A stretch of 64,000 bases of DNA from Cephalotus follicularis (GCA_001972305.1 BDDD01000346.1:431448-495447), one strand, 5' to 3'. Shown: positions 10,734 to 22,300, counted from the first letter of the stretch. The notes: a model not told the origin generated them from the sequence alone. Program-made: numbers and translations.

Positions 10734-11080
10734 CAAGACCCCATGGTCAAATACTTATTACATTTTCAGAGTTTGAAGTCAGCCTTTGAAGTTCTTAGAG
10801 TTTTGAAAGTACCTAGAGCGGAAAATGCCCGAGCAGACCAGTTATCAAAACTAGCCACGGCAGAGGAGCTGGAGAAAAACCAAACCGTGCTAGTAGACTA
10901 CCTGGACAGGCCCACCATCTCTGAAGCAGATGTGATGGATATAGACATACCTTAGGAGCCAAATTGGATGACCCCATTCATCAACTGGCTGAGGAATGGG
11001 ATTTTGCCCGAGGACCCTGCGGAGGTAAGGAAACTTGTGTACAGAGCAAACAGATTTTAGCTCTGAGATGGCATCCTCTA
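10734..11080 (+). pseudogene. RNase H-integrase linker of the Retand-type pol
   Basis: The frame continues (PMVKYLLHFQSLKSAFEVL, VPRAENARADQLSKLAT), which is the tail of the aRNH domain and the start of the linker to integrase. It has a TAG at about 10953 and a further TAG near 11058. No separate function is expected. Confidence 0.6.
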
Positions 11081-11546
11081 CAAAAGGTCATCCTCTTTTC
11101 CTTGGGTGTGATGCTTGACTCCTTTAGAGACTGATTATGCTCTAAGGGAGGTCCATGAAGGAGTTTGTGGCAACCACACAGGGGGCAGGACACTGTCCCA
11201 CAAGCTATTAAGGCAGGGCTACTACTGACCGACTTTCCATCAAGATGTTGTAGACTTGGTGAGAAAATGTGACAAGTGCCAGAGGAATGCAAATATAAGC
11301 AGAAGACCTTCTCAACCTTTGACATCTATCACGGCCCCATGGCCTTTGGCACAATGGGGGATGGACTTCATCAGACCACTACCCGTGGCGACAGGTCAGA
11401 GGAAGTTTCGCATTGTAGCAGTAGATTACTTTACCAAGTGGGTGGAAGCAGAGCCTTTGGCCACAATCACAGAAGCAAACACGGAGAGTTTCATTTGGAA
11501 ATCCATTATCTGTAGATTTGGAGTCCCGAGGACAATAGTCTCAGGA
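11081..11546 (+). repeat. tandem duplication in integrase, first copy
   Basis: The 466-bp segment from CAAAAGGTCATCC (11081) is repeated directly at 11547. The copies differ at only a few bases, for example TGA here versus TGG in the second copy within the zinc-finger part, and CTGTAG versus CCGTAG near the end. The first copy is in frame with RT and RNase H; 466 is not a multiple of three, so the second copy is thrown out of frame. It holds the integrase zinc finger and half of the catalytic core. Confidence 0.88.
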
Positions 11547-12012
11547 CAAAAGGTCATCCTCTTTTCCTTGGGTGTGATGCTTGACTCCTTTAGAGACTGA
11601 TTATGCTCTAAGAGAGGTCCATGAAGGAGTTTGTGGCAACCACACAGGGGGCAGGACACTGTCTCACAAGCTATTAAGGCAGGGCTACTACTGGCCGACT
11701 TTCCATCAAGATGCTGTAGACTTGGTGAGAAAATGTGACAAGTGCCAGAGGAACGCAAATATAAGCAGAAGACCTTCTCAACCTTTGACATCTATCACGG
11801 CCCCATGGCCTTTGGCACAATGGGGGATGGACTTCGTCAGACCACTACCCGTGGCGACAGGTCAGAGGAAGTTTCGCATTGTAGCAGTAGATTACTTTAC
11901 CAAGTGGGTGGAAGCAGAGCCTTTGGCCACAATCACAGAAGCAAACACGGAGAGTTTCATTTGGAAATCCATTATCCGTAGATTTGGAGTCCCGAGGACA
12001 ATAGTCTCAGAC
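11547..12012 (+). repeat. tandem duplication in integrase, second copy
   Basis: This is the second copy of the 466-bp segment and is the one that continues into the rest of the integrase. The near identity of the copies shows that the duplication came after insertion or shortly before it, unlike the 5'/3' LTRs, which differ at about 6%. Confidence 0.88.
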
Positions 12013-12675
12013 AATGGTAAACAATTTAACTACCAAGCCTTCCGTGACTTTTGTAGAGAATGGAGAATAGAGCACAGGCTTGCCTCAGTAGCTTACCCCC
12101 AGAGCAACGGTCAAGCCGAGGTGATCAACAGAGAAATCATCTCGGGCTTAAAAAAGTGCCTTGAAGACAGCAAAGGAAGATGGACAGATGAGATACCAAG
12201 CGTACTATGGGCATATAGAACCACTCCTCGGACCACAACTGGTGAGTCCCCATACAGCCTTTGTTTTGGAGCTGAAGCTATGATACCGGTGGCGATTGGT
12301 GTGCAATCACCAAGGGTCATTCATTTTACTGAAGAGAATAATGAATAAGGACTTAGATGCCTCCTCGATCTAGTTGAAGAGCTCAGAGATAAGGCCACAA
12401 TCAGAGTTGACGTGTACCAACAGAGGGTGAGCCGTTACTATAACAAAAGAGTAAGCCCCAGACCACTAAGGCAAGGAGATATAGTCCTACGCAACTCGGC
12501 TATTGTAGATCCAACCGGTACCAGAGGAAAGCTAGCTCCCACCTGGGAAGGACCGTACAAGATCAAGAGAGTGCTCCGCCCAGGAACATTCAAACTTGAA
12601 ACTATGGGGGGTAGGGAGATTGCCAGAGCTTGGAATGCCGAGTATTTGAGAAAATACTACCAATGTTTCTTGTAA
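11581..12675 (+). pseudogene. integrase of the Retand-type element
   Basis: Integrase joins the DNA copy to the host chromosome. An HHCC zinc finger (HEGVCGNHTGGRTL...CDKCQR) is followed by a DDE core: Asp in WGMDFVRPL (about 11827), Asp in VSDNGKQF (about 12007) and Glu in NGQAEVINRE (about 12118). The C-terminal part (12412-12675) has GKLAPTWEGPYKIKRVL and ends LRKYYQCFL. A TAA at 12346-12348 splits core from tail in the same frame. The catalytic triad is present, but the frame is +1 to RT because of the duplication. No chromodomain is seen, as expected for Tat elements. Confidence 0.87.
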
Positions 12676-13634
12676 AGATGTACAAAATTCAGAACAACAA
12701 TAAAGTTGAATTTTTCTTCAAAAATTGTGTTCAAGATTATATTTTCAAGTTTGCAAGGGACCGGAGGCCCAATGTTCATGTCCTTAAACCTCTGAACAGC
12801 CGCTGATCAACTCCCTACACAAAGACTCCTCCAGGGGAGCACTCAACAAAGCCCCCCAAGGGGGCAATTATAAAAAGACCCCCCAGGGGGCAATTCTGAA
12901 AAGACCGGCATTCTTAAAAGACTTCTAAGGAAGCAATAAGACTCCCCGGGGAGCGAACTCTGGTCAGCAACACCATGGGAACTTGTTCGACCAAGCCTAA
13001 AATCATGTCTTGAGAGGCGAATCCGTGGGAACTCGCAACGATCAAGGTCGTTGGACTGAGCACTTTAATACAAGTATCCCTACGTGGACTGCAAGCTCAG
13101 CCGGCCTGGCCTAGAACACAATGGGCCAGACGAGACCCTGTTTGGCAAACCCATAGGAACTTGCCCAAGCAGACCTAGAACTTTGTCTACGAACACATCA
13201 GAACTCGTAAAGACTAAGTCTCTTTGCCTAATCGCCTTTGAAATAAGGTGTCCTAAGAAGACTACAAAGTTTAGGTGATTAAGCCTGGAAATTTTGAGGC
13301 AATGATTTGAAGTCTACCAGTTACACTAACTTAAGGTCCCCAAGGGGAACAATGGTGCTCAATTGAAGTTCAGTTTTTGTTGTTCACGTTCAATTATCCT
13401 AAGGGAATTACGAATGCCAGGGAAGTGCTCGAGCCTAGTATACAATACGTTGGTGGGAAAGCAAGCCCGGGGAAAAAAAGCTTAGTGCTTATCGATACTT
13501 TATAACTTTTTTAAAGCAAAAAGGTAAAGCATACAAAGGAGAGGTACAAAAATATTTCTTATCATTGATTAATAAAAGAGTTACAATGCAAAAGAAAGAA
13601 AAAATTACAAGGTAAGATAAACAAAAGATCTACT
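12676..13634 (+). other. non-coding spacer between integrase and the antisense gene
   Basis: No gene is seen. Near 12830-12950 a short G/C-rich word (CCCCCAAGGGGGCAATT, CCCCCCAGGGGGCAATTCT) recurs a few times as an imperfect repeat. Long spacers with such repeats are usual between pol and the 3' LTR in Tat elements. Confidence 0.6.
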
Positions 13635-16457
13635 CTAGGTTCTCATCCCCCGAAGGGATGTCATACAAGATCAGAGGAGGAGGATCTTGAGGAGATGGAT
13701 CAGTAGGGAAAGCGGAGAACCTTCTGCCAAGTTCTCGAGAGGAGGATCCACGGCCACGAGCCCAGGTAAAGGATCCCCAGCCAGGGGGGCAGATCCAGAG
13801 GTCTCGGCAAGGAGTGTAGAGAGGGGTTACACATCCGAGGGCACAGCATCAGGCCTCCCAGCTCCACCAAGGAACATGACAACATCGCGCCCCTCAGGCG
13901 TCCACTCAGGGTCCCAAGCTGGGTCCTGACCCTCGCCCGAGGCTTGGAAGGCCCTCTCCTCGGCTTCATCAACCCCGTCAGGGATGAAATCATAATCATT
14001 CACCTGAGGCCCGCAGATGATGGACTCCAAGGGAAGCTCAGGATGAAACTCAACCATGTTTCATCAGGAGTAAAACCCCCACCGAAACAGGACTAAAGAC
14101 TTCTTGAAGACCTCTAAGGCCCTGAAGTTGTCCACAGCCTTGGCCATGGCATCTTGAAACTCCATGGAAGTCTTGTAGCTTTCCATAGCCCTAGCTTGAG
14201 CTTCTTGAAACTCTGGAGAAGTTCTGTAGTTCTCCACAGCCCTGTCCTGGGCCTCTTGAAACTCCGAGGACTCCTTGAAGTCAAGAATGGACCTCTCCAC
14301 GGCAGCTTGGGTCCGGACCCCCTCAAGGTCCTTGTACTCAATTAGCTTGTTGCCATAGCCCTTCACCTTGTCCTTAAGAAGAGCGATCTTGTCGACAACA
14401 TCCTGCCTTATCCTCTTTTCCCTCGCCAGATCTTCGAGGACTTTATCCTTCTCAGCAGTGAGGCCCTCTTGGACACTGATCACATCCTCGAGTTGGGCCT
14501 TTAGCACATCCTCCCTCCTCTTGTACTCAGCGTTCTCAGCCTCAATCTGCTCGAGCAGGGTCCTTTCATGGTCAGTCCACTCCATTGCGAGCTGGGCGTC
14601 ATTCATAAACTGAAAAGAAGAATGTATAATTATCAGAGAAAAAGAGATCCAATGGTGTCAAGAGTTAGAAAAAATTCACTAACCCTGAAGCCGCTTTGGA
14701 AGAGGTGAGTCCAGAGGTGGACGGTGTCCCAATTCTCCCTCAACTCCACCTTATGGGGGAAGAGGCCGGCCTTGCCCAGCGTAACAGCGACCCCGGGCAT
14801 CTTCAGATTCACCCCAGTCCTGCCAAGCCTGGTGAGGATCTTACTAATTTGATCCATCTCCTTGGCAGGGTATATCATGGCAAGGTCCTGGGGGCCCTCC
14901 TCAATGGGTTCGGCGCTAGGAGTGTCCCCCCTTCAGTCCTCTGCCTCCTCGACGGGCGGTCAAGGTCATCAACAGCGATCCGCTTCCCCCAGGCAATCTC
15001 AGCCCTCCTCGCCTCAGTCCTGGCTTCCACGGCCACGATGGTCTCAACAAACTCAGCACCCCCTGCCTGGGTATCGACTGCCCCATCGCCTCCAGCCTTG
15101 TCCTCCTCAGCACACTTTTGAGCATGCTCCTCGGCATATTTCCGGGCATGCTCCTCCACCTTGGCCTTGTCAGCGGCCCCTCTGGAAGCACCTCTTCCTG
15201 CCCTGGTAGTGGTTTTCCTCCTCATGAGGGCCCTTTTCTTCGCCTCGGCCTCTCACCTCAGTTGCTCAGGGTCTTGCGCCCTGACCTGCTCCCGGGCAGA
15301 CCTGACGGCATCTAGAGCTGATTCCTGGTTTGTCATCGCTGCACAAAGGATTAGAAGAACAGTTAGAAGAACATTCAAAGCATAGATGAAGGAAAATAAA
15401 AAATGAAAAATGATCCAAAAGAAAGCATAATACGGCTCTCTCCTTGGCTGGTTGCCACGAATTCAGTTCCATCTCGAGCACCTGCACTCCTCCCTCTCTC
15501 AACTCCCACAGCCGAGAATCCAGGTCTATCTTGAGTACCCGAGCCCCCTTCAATCCTAATCCCCATAGGGACCTCCTCAGCTAGGTCCGGGCTAGCCCTA
15601 CGGCCATATGACATGCTGAGCCCGTGGTTTTGTAAGCTTATCTTAGAGACCGCCACCAGCACCTCTTCGGGGGCAAGCATCAGAAGCTTGTCCAAATCAA
15701 CCTTCTCCTCCCTGCTCAAGGGCACCCTTAGGCTAAGGGCCACAGTATCCAAGGCATCGCTCCACGGGCTCGGCACGAAGCCAGGAAGGTTCTTGATCAG
15801 GAAGTACTTCTCCCTCCAATTCTTGACCGTCCTGGTGTTCTCAGCCAACAGTTTGTGATGGCCCGCACGAGACTTGAAGTATAAGCCCCACTTCTTTGGG
15901 GAGGAGGTTATGGTGTGGAACTCCTTGAACAGCCCTACAGTGGCCATCACCCCCGCCTCTTGGCACCTGACGAGGAAGCCTATAATGAACCCCCAGGACT
16001 GGGCCTGGAGCATCGAGGGGTGAACCTGGTAGTGGTCAAGGATGGTGGCAACGAAGGGGGGCAGTGGGAACCTCAGACCATGCTCCACGGCATCTTGGAA
16101 CACCACGAAGCAGCCATGCCTGCTTTCCATGATGACCCTGGGGTTAGCATGGATTTCAAAGTTGAGACCACCGGGGATGTTGTAATCTTTGACCAGCTCA
16201 GCCAGCTGTTAGGGGCCTATCTTAGTTTGCTTGAAGAGGGGTTCAACAATGTGGACCCCAGCCTCTCTGGCTGTTGCGTTGGGATTCCCGGCAGTGGAGG
16301 CCCCCGTCTCTACCTCCATGTCTAGGGGGAGCGTGGCAAAGGTAACCCCCAGGGACAACCGGGCCACCACCTCGGGGCGTTTGACCAGCCTCCTGGTCTG
16401 TTTGGTCCTTGCCATGGTGTTTTCAGAGAGAGAGGAAGACGAAGACGAGGCGGACAT
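13635..16457 (-). pseudogene. antisense extra gene of the Retand-type element (putative gypsy type transposon domain)
   Basis: Reading leftwards from ATG 16457 (MSASSSSSSLSENTMARTKQ) the first long exon runs to about 15430. It includes GLRFPLPPFVATILDHYQVH and NWREKYFLIKN, typical of the plant 'putative gypsy type transposon' family (Transposase_28-like). An intron probably ends at GTGCAG near 15335. Later parts hold Lys/Glu/Ala-rich sequence (KVEEHARKYAEEHAQKC, about 15120) and a long coiled coil (14064-14606) with a repeated EFQEAQ-type unit (about 20 residues). Stops are seen at about 16209, 15258, 14061 and 13827. Such antisense genes occur in Retand-like elements; their role is unknown. 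Confidence 0.72.
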
Positions 16458-17040
16458 GGAAATTTTTTACCAAGCAAAAAAGAAGCAGAAAGAGGAAAGC
16501 TGTTCACCTGAAGATTTGAGTAAGGCTAAGTCTTTGAGTTTGAAGATTGGAAGAGCTAGGGATTCAAGAAATCTTTCATTTTTAGGGTTTATGAAAGCGT
16601 AAAGAGGACCCCCAAAGTGGGAGAGGGGTATTTAAAGACCCTGCGAATGCTTCCAGACCATAGATCATATTTGATCTTAATGGTGGAGATCCCTCTCCCA
16701 AAATGAGAGCGGTAAACGAAGAGTTTGAGGGCGGGCATTGAAGCGTCAGGCGTTTAAAATTCGTAAGTTACGGCGCAATGATGAGAATTAATTGAAAGGG
16801 TATGGCGCAACATGACACATGTCATGTCACATCTATCAACAAACTATTTGGGCTACAAGGATTGGGCCCACTTAAGGTATGGGTTGTCTAATCAGTTAAG
16901 GACTAAGCCCTGATCGAGGCCATAAACGTCCAATAGTCGCCTCTTCCCAGGCCTTTTTATGTTTAGCCCTGCAAGGGAGCTCTGCCCAGGAGAGAAACTC
17001 TCAACTTTGCTCCTCCTCCTCTGCCAAGGCCAGAGAAGAA
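16458..17040. other. leader and upstream region of the antisense gene
   Basis: Nothing coding is recognised. The region separates the antisense gene from the 3' LTR and should hold its promoter and leader. Confidence 0.5.
16629..16636 (-). promoter_or_regulatory. TATA-like box of the antisense gene
   Basis: TTTAAATA on the minus strand lies 172 bp before the ATG at 16457. Between them is a plausible leader. It suggests that the antisense gene has its own promoter inside the element, independent of the LTR. Not tested beyond the motif. Confidence 0.4.
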
Positions 17041-17055
17041 GGACCAGGGGGCATG
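17040..17055 (+). promoter_or_regulatory. polypurine tract of the Retand-type element
   Basis: AGGACCAGGGGGCATG lies directly before the 3' LTR. A purine-rich tract in this position primes plus-strand DNA synthesis. The final CATG is not purine-rich, so the functional part is probably ACCAGGGGG. Confidence 0.6.
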
Positions 17056-17606
17056 TGATGTGGGAAAATTCTACTTAAAAGCATGGCGACACGTGCCTAC
17101 AGGAGAAGACGCCAGATGTATCCCTAAGGCCTGGGCACATGGCCAGGAGTTACAAGTTTAATCCATTATTGCGCCACTATCCCCGGGCGTTGCCAGCCCA
17201 CAACCAGAAACGTACACGGCACCACTTCTTAAAAGGAAAGTACCACCAAATCCGGTGAAGATCAGGGGAAATGCCCGGACTCCTCGGGCATTTTCCTTAG
17301 GGGCAACCGTCAACTCCGATTTCCACGCTCTACAATTACATTCGAGGCCTATAAATTCTAAAACCAACGACTTTAACCAGGTCAGCCATTTTAGCATTCA
17401 AAAGAACCTTATATTCTCTGTTCAACCACTAACTTGAGCGTCGTAGTGTCCCCAGGAAAACAACATCCTGGACCTTCAACCCTCTTTGCTCTATTCGTGC
17501 AGGGACAATCAATCAAAACACATTTCTCGGACATATTCAAGCGTTTCCCTAAACAAATCAAAGTCCTCCACGTAGGACTGTTGAAGGGAGATTTTATGTA
17601 TCAACA
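17056..17606 (+). repeat. 3' LTR of the Retand-type element
   Basis: This 551-bp copy matches the 5' LTR end to end, with about 36 differences by eye, mostly transitions. It is followed by the target duplication TTGTG (17607-17611). Confidence 0.93.
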
Positions 17607-17611
17607 TTGTG

Positions 17612-17665
17612 TGATATATATAAAAAGACCCACGGTACCCGTGGGTTGGGTACATTTGCCAACTG
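17612..17665. mobile_element. possible hAT-like element, right end
   Basis: On the minus strand this reads CAGTTGGCAAATGTACCC, a rough inverted match to the element start at 5494. See the left part; the assignment is tentative. Confidence 0.3.
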
Positions 17666-17949
17666 ATCAAACGGGCCGACTCAAAAAGTACACGCTTTCC
17701 CAAATTTAAGATCCGGTCTGTATAAATGTAATTCTCTAATAATAACAGTTAGAAGTAATTTATTGTTTTATTGTTTACCACAAAACTATATTGGAGTCGT
17801 GGAATAAATGGGAATAAGAGTTATATAACCAAAAAAAAAGTAATCTATATAATAAATTGTAACCGTGTTGTGTCAACTTCTAGTTACTCTCAATCTTGTA
17901 ATTAGATATTTAGTTGGTGTTAATATGGAATTGAGTTTTCATATAAGGA
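17666..17949. other. AT-rich spacer before the assembly gap
   Basis: No gene, repeat or known element was recognised between the hAT-like end and the run of Ns. Confidence 0.5.
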
Positions 17950-17974
17950 NNNNNNNNNNNNNNNNNNNNNNNNN
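17950..17974. other. assembly gap (25 Ns)
   Basis: Twenty-five Ns mark missing sequence of unknown length in a very AT-rich, low-complexity stretch. The left border of the family B solo LTR that should begin nearby may be hidden in or altered by this gap. Confidence 0.98.
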
Positions 17975-18124
17975 TTATATATTATGCATATATATATATT
18001 ATATATCAGTTATATAATTATAAGTAACATACTAATGTATGTATATAAGTAAGAGTACGTATAAAGGATGAATCGGTCTCACTCCCTGTTTCCGATTATG
18101 GATTGTTAATTTCTAATCGCTTAT

Positions 18125-18128
18125 GTGT

Positions 18129-18168
<40 letters not shown>
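18125..18168. repeat. (TG)n microsatellite
   Basis: A run of TG dinucleotides with one TCTG interruption. It sits just before the point where family B LTR sequence becomes recognisable. Confidence 0.9.
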
Positions 18169-18172
<4 letters not shown>

Positions 18173-19031
18173 ATATATAAACAACAATGCCAAATGGCTA
18201 CAATCACTCACTTATCAATCATACCACACAAGGGTACAAACAATCAATCCACTGTTTGTCCGAAGACCACTGGTGGGTGTCGACCATCGCTAACTCCTAA
18301 CAAACGATGCACCACCTAACTGTAACGCCCCAAATTCCCTTTGTGTACTGTTCATGCATACTTTGTACCGTATTGTACTGTATTGACTTGTAATGGACCG
18401 TATTGTATTGTACTGGCATGATATAAATATGTACCTATCGGTTATAGTATGGAATGTATGCATGTATAGTCGGGATTTTGGACTGAGTATCGGAAGGGTA
18501 AGGAAAGTGACTATATAAGTAAATTTCCTCACATTTTCTATCATTTTTCCTCTCCATTTCCCTCTCTCTACCTTCCTCCTCCTCTCTCTTAGCTAGACAG
18601 CCTCCATCCTTCATCTAGCAGCTCCGGTTTGGCTCTCCCAATCAACAAAGACAGCTTTTGCAAGTGGTGGCTTACCAATTGCACAAGAAAAGGGAGCGAA
18701 TTTTGGGAATTTCTGGCTTGGATCGATCATTGCTCTTTTGTTGAAGCTGCCATAATAGGTAGGAATTCCTCATTTGAATTGCCTATTGTTAGCATGATTG
18801 ATTTCTTGAATTGAATGATTGAATGAATGAAATTATGGTTTTAGGGTTTTTAGTTAATCCTTAACCAAATTGATATAGAAAATGATAGAATTTGTAAATT
18901 GTAGGTTGTCACTAGTTTTACTAACCTTAAATGATTGTTTTTAACACTTGGATTTTCAAAGAATGGGTTTTAATGGAATTTTGACCTGAGATTTGACTGT
19001 TTTCTGCATAAAAATCGACCTACCCAGCAAA

Positions 19032-19371
19032 GACATCGATCCCTAGCCCATGGACATCGATGTCTTTTGCTTGAAATGTCGCATCTTCAAATTCTACAGC
19101 AAAGACATCGATGTCTTTCAAAGACATCGACGTCTTTGCCCAGGATTTCCCTCCTTTGAAGAAGACATTGATGCCGAACATCGATGTGCATTTCCAGGTA
19201 AATTTTAATAAAACGCGTCGATGCCTTTTCCCAAAGACATCGACGTCTTTAAGCCAGATCTCTATACAAATAGAGAAAGACGTCGATGTCTTCCAAGGAC
19301 ATCGATGTCCTTCTACAGTTTTAAAGAAGTGTCCTGAAACGCATCGACGTCTTTCGCCAAAGACATTGATG
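19032..19371. repeat. phased palindrome array, GACATCGATGTC type (LTR C)
   Basis: About twelve full or mutated copies of GACATCGATGTC or GACGTCGATGTC occur here. Central TCGA positions read 19036, 19057, 19108, 19127, (19168), 19218, 19240, 19283, 19302, 19344 and 19366. Gaps are close to 21 or multiples of it (21, 51, 19, 41, 50, 22, 43, 19, 42, 22). The sequence between sites differs from site to site. Some copies have decayed to ATTGAT, as expected for a methylated CG. Confidence 0.8.
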
Positions 19372-22300
19372 CCTTCAGTGCAGAATGTAATTTTAACTAT
19401 TTTAAAAGCTGATTTTCAACTCATTTTCACATCGCCGCTTGACCGGAGTCTCACTTGAGGTATTCAAGCATTGGAAACATAGTTTTCTACGGTTTTCAAA
19501 GACCTAATTGTCAAATTGCTAGAGTGACGAAGTGAGCCATAGGCAACGATCCAGTGATTTTCATCAACTGGATGGACATTTCTTGTAACGGTCCGCATTA
19601 ATTTTGGGCAAATTGATGTTTGGGCTTGGGGGAAATTTTTTTTTTCTTCTCCTTGGTTGTGGTTGGCTTGGGCTCTTTTCTTGGATGATGTTAGTTTGGC
19701 TTAGGCTTGGTGGAGGCCCAATGGTTGTTATGGATTAAGAGATAAGAGATGTTTAGTTGGTGTTGGGATATGTGCAAAGCTTGCTTAAGAAGCTTGGCAG
19801 TTGGCTTTTAGCAGACATCTTATCCATCATCTCACACCTGAAGAAGCATTTGGAAGAGAGAGCTTTCATCTTTCTTCTTTCTTCTTCGTCTTTCTTCTGA
19901 AGCTTTGATCGCTGTTTGAGGTTGGGACTTTCTTTCACCTGTCTATGCGTCTAGCAGGTGAGTGTCCTCCTCAGTACGTTTTGGTGCGTCGCATGGTTGG
20001 TGCAGGCACGCTCTTTGAGGCCAAGGAAGAGCTTCGCCTTGGTTTTCATGTACGTATGTGGTTCATGCATAGCTTTAGAGATGTTGTTCATGGTAGCTAA
20101 GCGTTGTTGTGTGTTGATCTTGCAGAGGATGATCTAGGCACGGAGTCCGCACAACAAGGAAGCTAGCTGAGGAAGCTACTGATACTAGTGAGTGGGATGT
20201 TCTTCTTTCTATCAATTGATAACTAAGAGTTTATTGTTTATATGTCCTTTCATGATATTATCTTTGACTAGGATTTCTTCTCCTGTCATTTTGTTGATAT
20301 TGCATGTGAATACTGTTGTTTTCGAGTTGAGGGCTCAATGCATGGGTTGAACTTGTTGTTTCCCCTTTCTGTTTAAGTATTCATGCTTTATTTGATATCA
20401 TGTGTTGTTGTCCTTGGGTACTGGTTAGTGGTTACTTGGTTATGTATGAGACTTGTTGTGGCTGATGGGGGGGTAGGCGTTCGATCCCAATTACATTAAG
20501 CAGTGTCATTGTCTATGATGAGCTGTTGAGTGTGACTGTGCCTGGGTTCCATACCCGGATCTGCTCATTTCATTGGTCTATGATGGAATGATGTGTGAGG
20601 GCAGCCGAGGATCCGCTATCTTCTCTTGTCAGGCCATAATGGAGTCCTCGGGCATGAGATTGTCGGACGAGATGGTCTAAGTGGTGATACACTTACCTCT
20701 GAGCTGATGTTCTCCTATGTCATCTCGTCAAGGGTGGAGCTGAGCAGTGATTCACGGGCCCCTTGGACGATACTAGCGCTATGTGATTGCCGACGAGTTA
20801 GCTCCTTGATCGATTTTCATATGGTGTAGTGCTGAACTCGTGATTGTTGACAGGGGTGGGCTTGTGTAGCCCCTCGATCGATGTTCATGGAGTGAGGTGT
20901 GCCAACGTGTGATTACCGGGGAAGGAGTGCTGACGTAGCCCTTCTACCGATGTTCATACGGAGCTCTGGAAGTGGGTATCTATATGCGTATATGAGGGAT
21001 GTGTACAGTCCTGTAGCCCATGACCGCGTTGATGGAACGCCAACGGAGTTGTTATTTGTGCTTGCCGAGGTGGTTCCAGCTATGGAAGTGTGTGAGTTTG
21101 ATGTGTGCATGTGCGTGTGTGGAATGTGCTTGTGATTGATACAGTACCAGTAGTCCCCTTGATAATTGTTGATCCTTAGAGTTGATCTTTTGTTGATCCT
21201 TGGATCCCTGGCATGTTCTAACATATAACCTGTTGTTTATCTTCTTTCCTTGAGGTCGGTCATTGAGTTGGTAGCTCTGACATCTCCTCGGGTTTTCCTT
21301 TTTATCGATATCCTTGTATATTTTCACCTCTGCCTTGTTTTGTTGAGCAGGGGATATGGGTTGTCCTTTGGCCCAGTTGGGGCAGGGCACGTTTACCTTG
21401 GCTCTTGGTTTATGGTTTTGCGTGCATGCTTGATTTTGTAATTGTTCGATTGAACATCAAACGGAGATCCTAGGCTTTTCTATTTGGTACTAAGATGTAA
21501 GTGTGGACCATGACTTTCAGTCTTGGTGTTTTTTAAAAAAATTAAAATTATGCACACTTGTGTCTTAGGACCAAATCGACCGGGAACCCTTGCCAGGTTT
21601 CCAACACTTGGCACCCCGGTGGAAATGGGTTTGCCCAGGATATTCCTTGATCTTACTCACTAGTCAGTTAGATTAATCCCCTCTCAGTTTTGTGTGCAGA
21701 GGGAGCGGGGCAGCAGGGTTCTTGAGATCCACTAAGGACAGCGTGTTGAAAGAGGTAGACGTCGGACGCAGCACCTTAGGATGGCTCCTAGGCCACGAGC
21801 ACCTTCATGCATTTGGGGACATTCATAGGGTTTTTGTATAGACTTGTTGATGTCTATGTTTTGTAAAACCTTCTTTTGTAAACATGTATATGATTTCTTT
21901 GATGTTGTGGGTCCTTAGCATTTTGCCCGGGACCGTGTATATAATTCACTTGTTTTATATACTTTCCTTGTTGTTATGAGCCGTTTTCCCAGCCCTGGCG
22001 CTGTTTACGCTAAGTGTTTGGGCGTGCAGGGATGACGTATGAGTTTGGGGGTTGTTTGACCCATGGCAGAGAAGCGCCTCTCCCCAGCCCTGGCCTTGGT
22101 GAAACTTCAGTGTTTCTCCCCGGGCCCTTTTGTGCGTGGCACCTCTGCTAAGATGCCAGGGGAGGGGTGGCTATGTTCATGTTTGGTCAAACCTTAGGTT
22201 GACTTCACAGCTCGGGTTGGTTGACCCTAAGCTGAGGTCTGGTGGCGTCCCCGGGCATGCCGTAGGCGTTAAGTGGGAGTAAGCAGTTTTGTAATAACCG

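Larger units (their letters stand above)
5953..17606 (+). mobile_element. Tat/Retand-type Ty3/gypsy LTR retrotransposon, decayed but complete in outline
   Basis: The element has two LTRs (5953-6505 and 17056-17606), both TGATGTGGG...TATCAACA, and a perfect 5-bp target duplication TTGTG (5948-5952 and 17607-17611). Order inside: primer-binding site, gag, protease, reverse transcriptase, RNase H, a second archaeal-type RNase H, integrase, a non-coding stretch, an antisense extra gene, polypurine tract, 3' LTR. The double RNase H and the antisense gene between integrase and the 3' LTR are hallmarks of the plant Tat lineage, close to Retand. All reading frames are broken by stops (mostly CGA/CAG/TGG to stop), one frameshift and a 466-bp duplication, so it cannot encode its own movement. 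Confidence 0.92.

Noticed and set aside
8483..12675. Retand-type pol as a live, expressed gene
   Set aside because: Many stops, a frameshift near 9270, the 466-bp duplication and the changed RT active site rule it out.
13687..15209. Plus-strand open frames of 80-141 codons
   Set aside because: They are opposite-strand shadows of the antisense gene of the Retand-type element.
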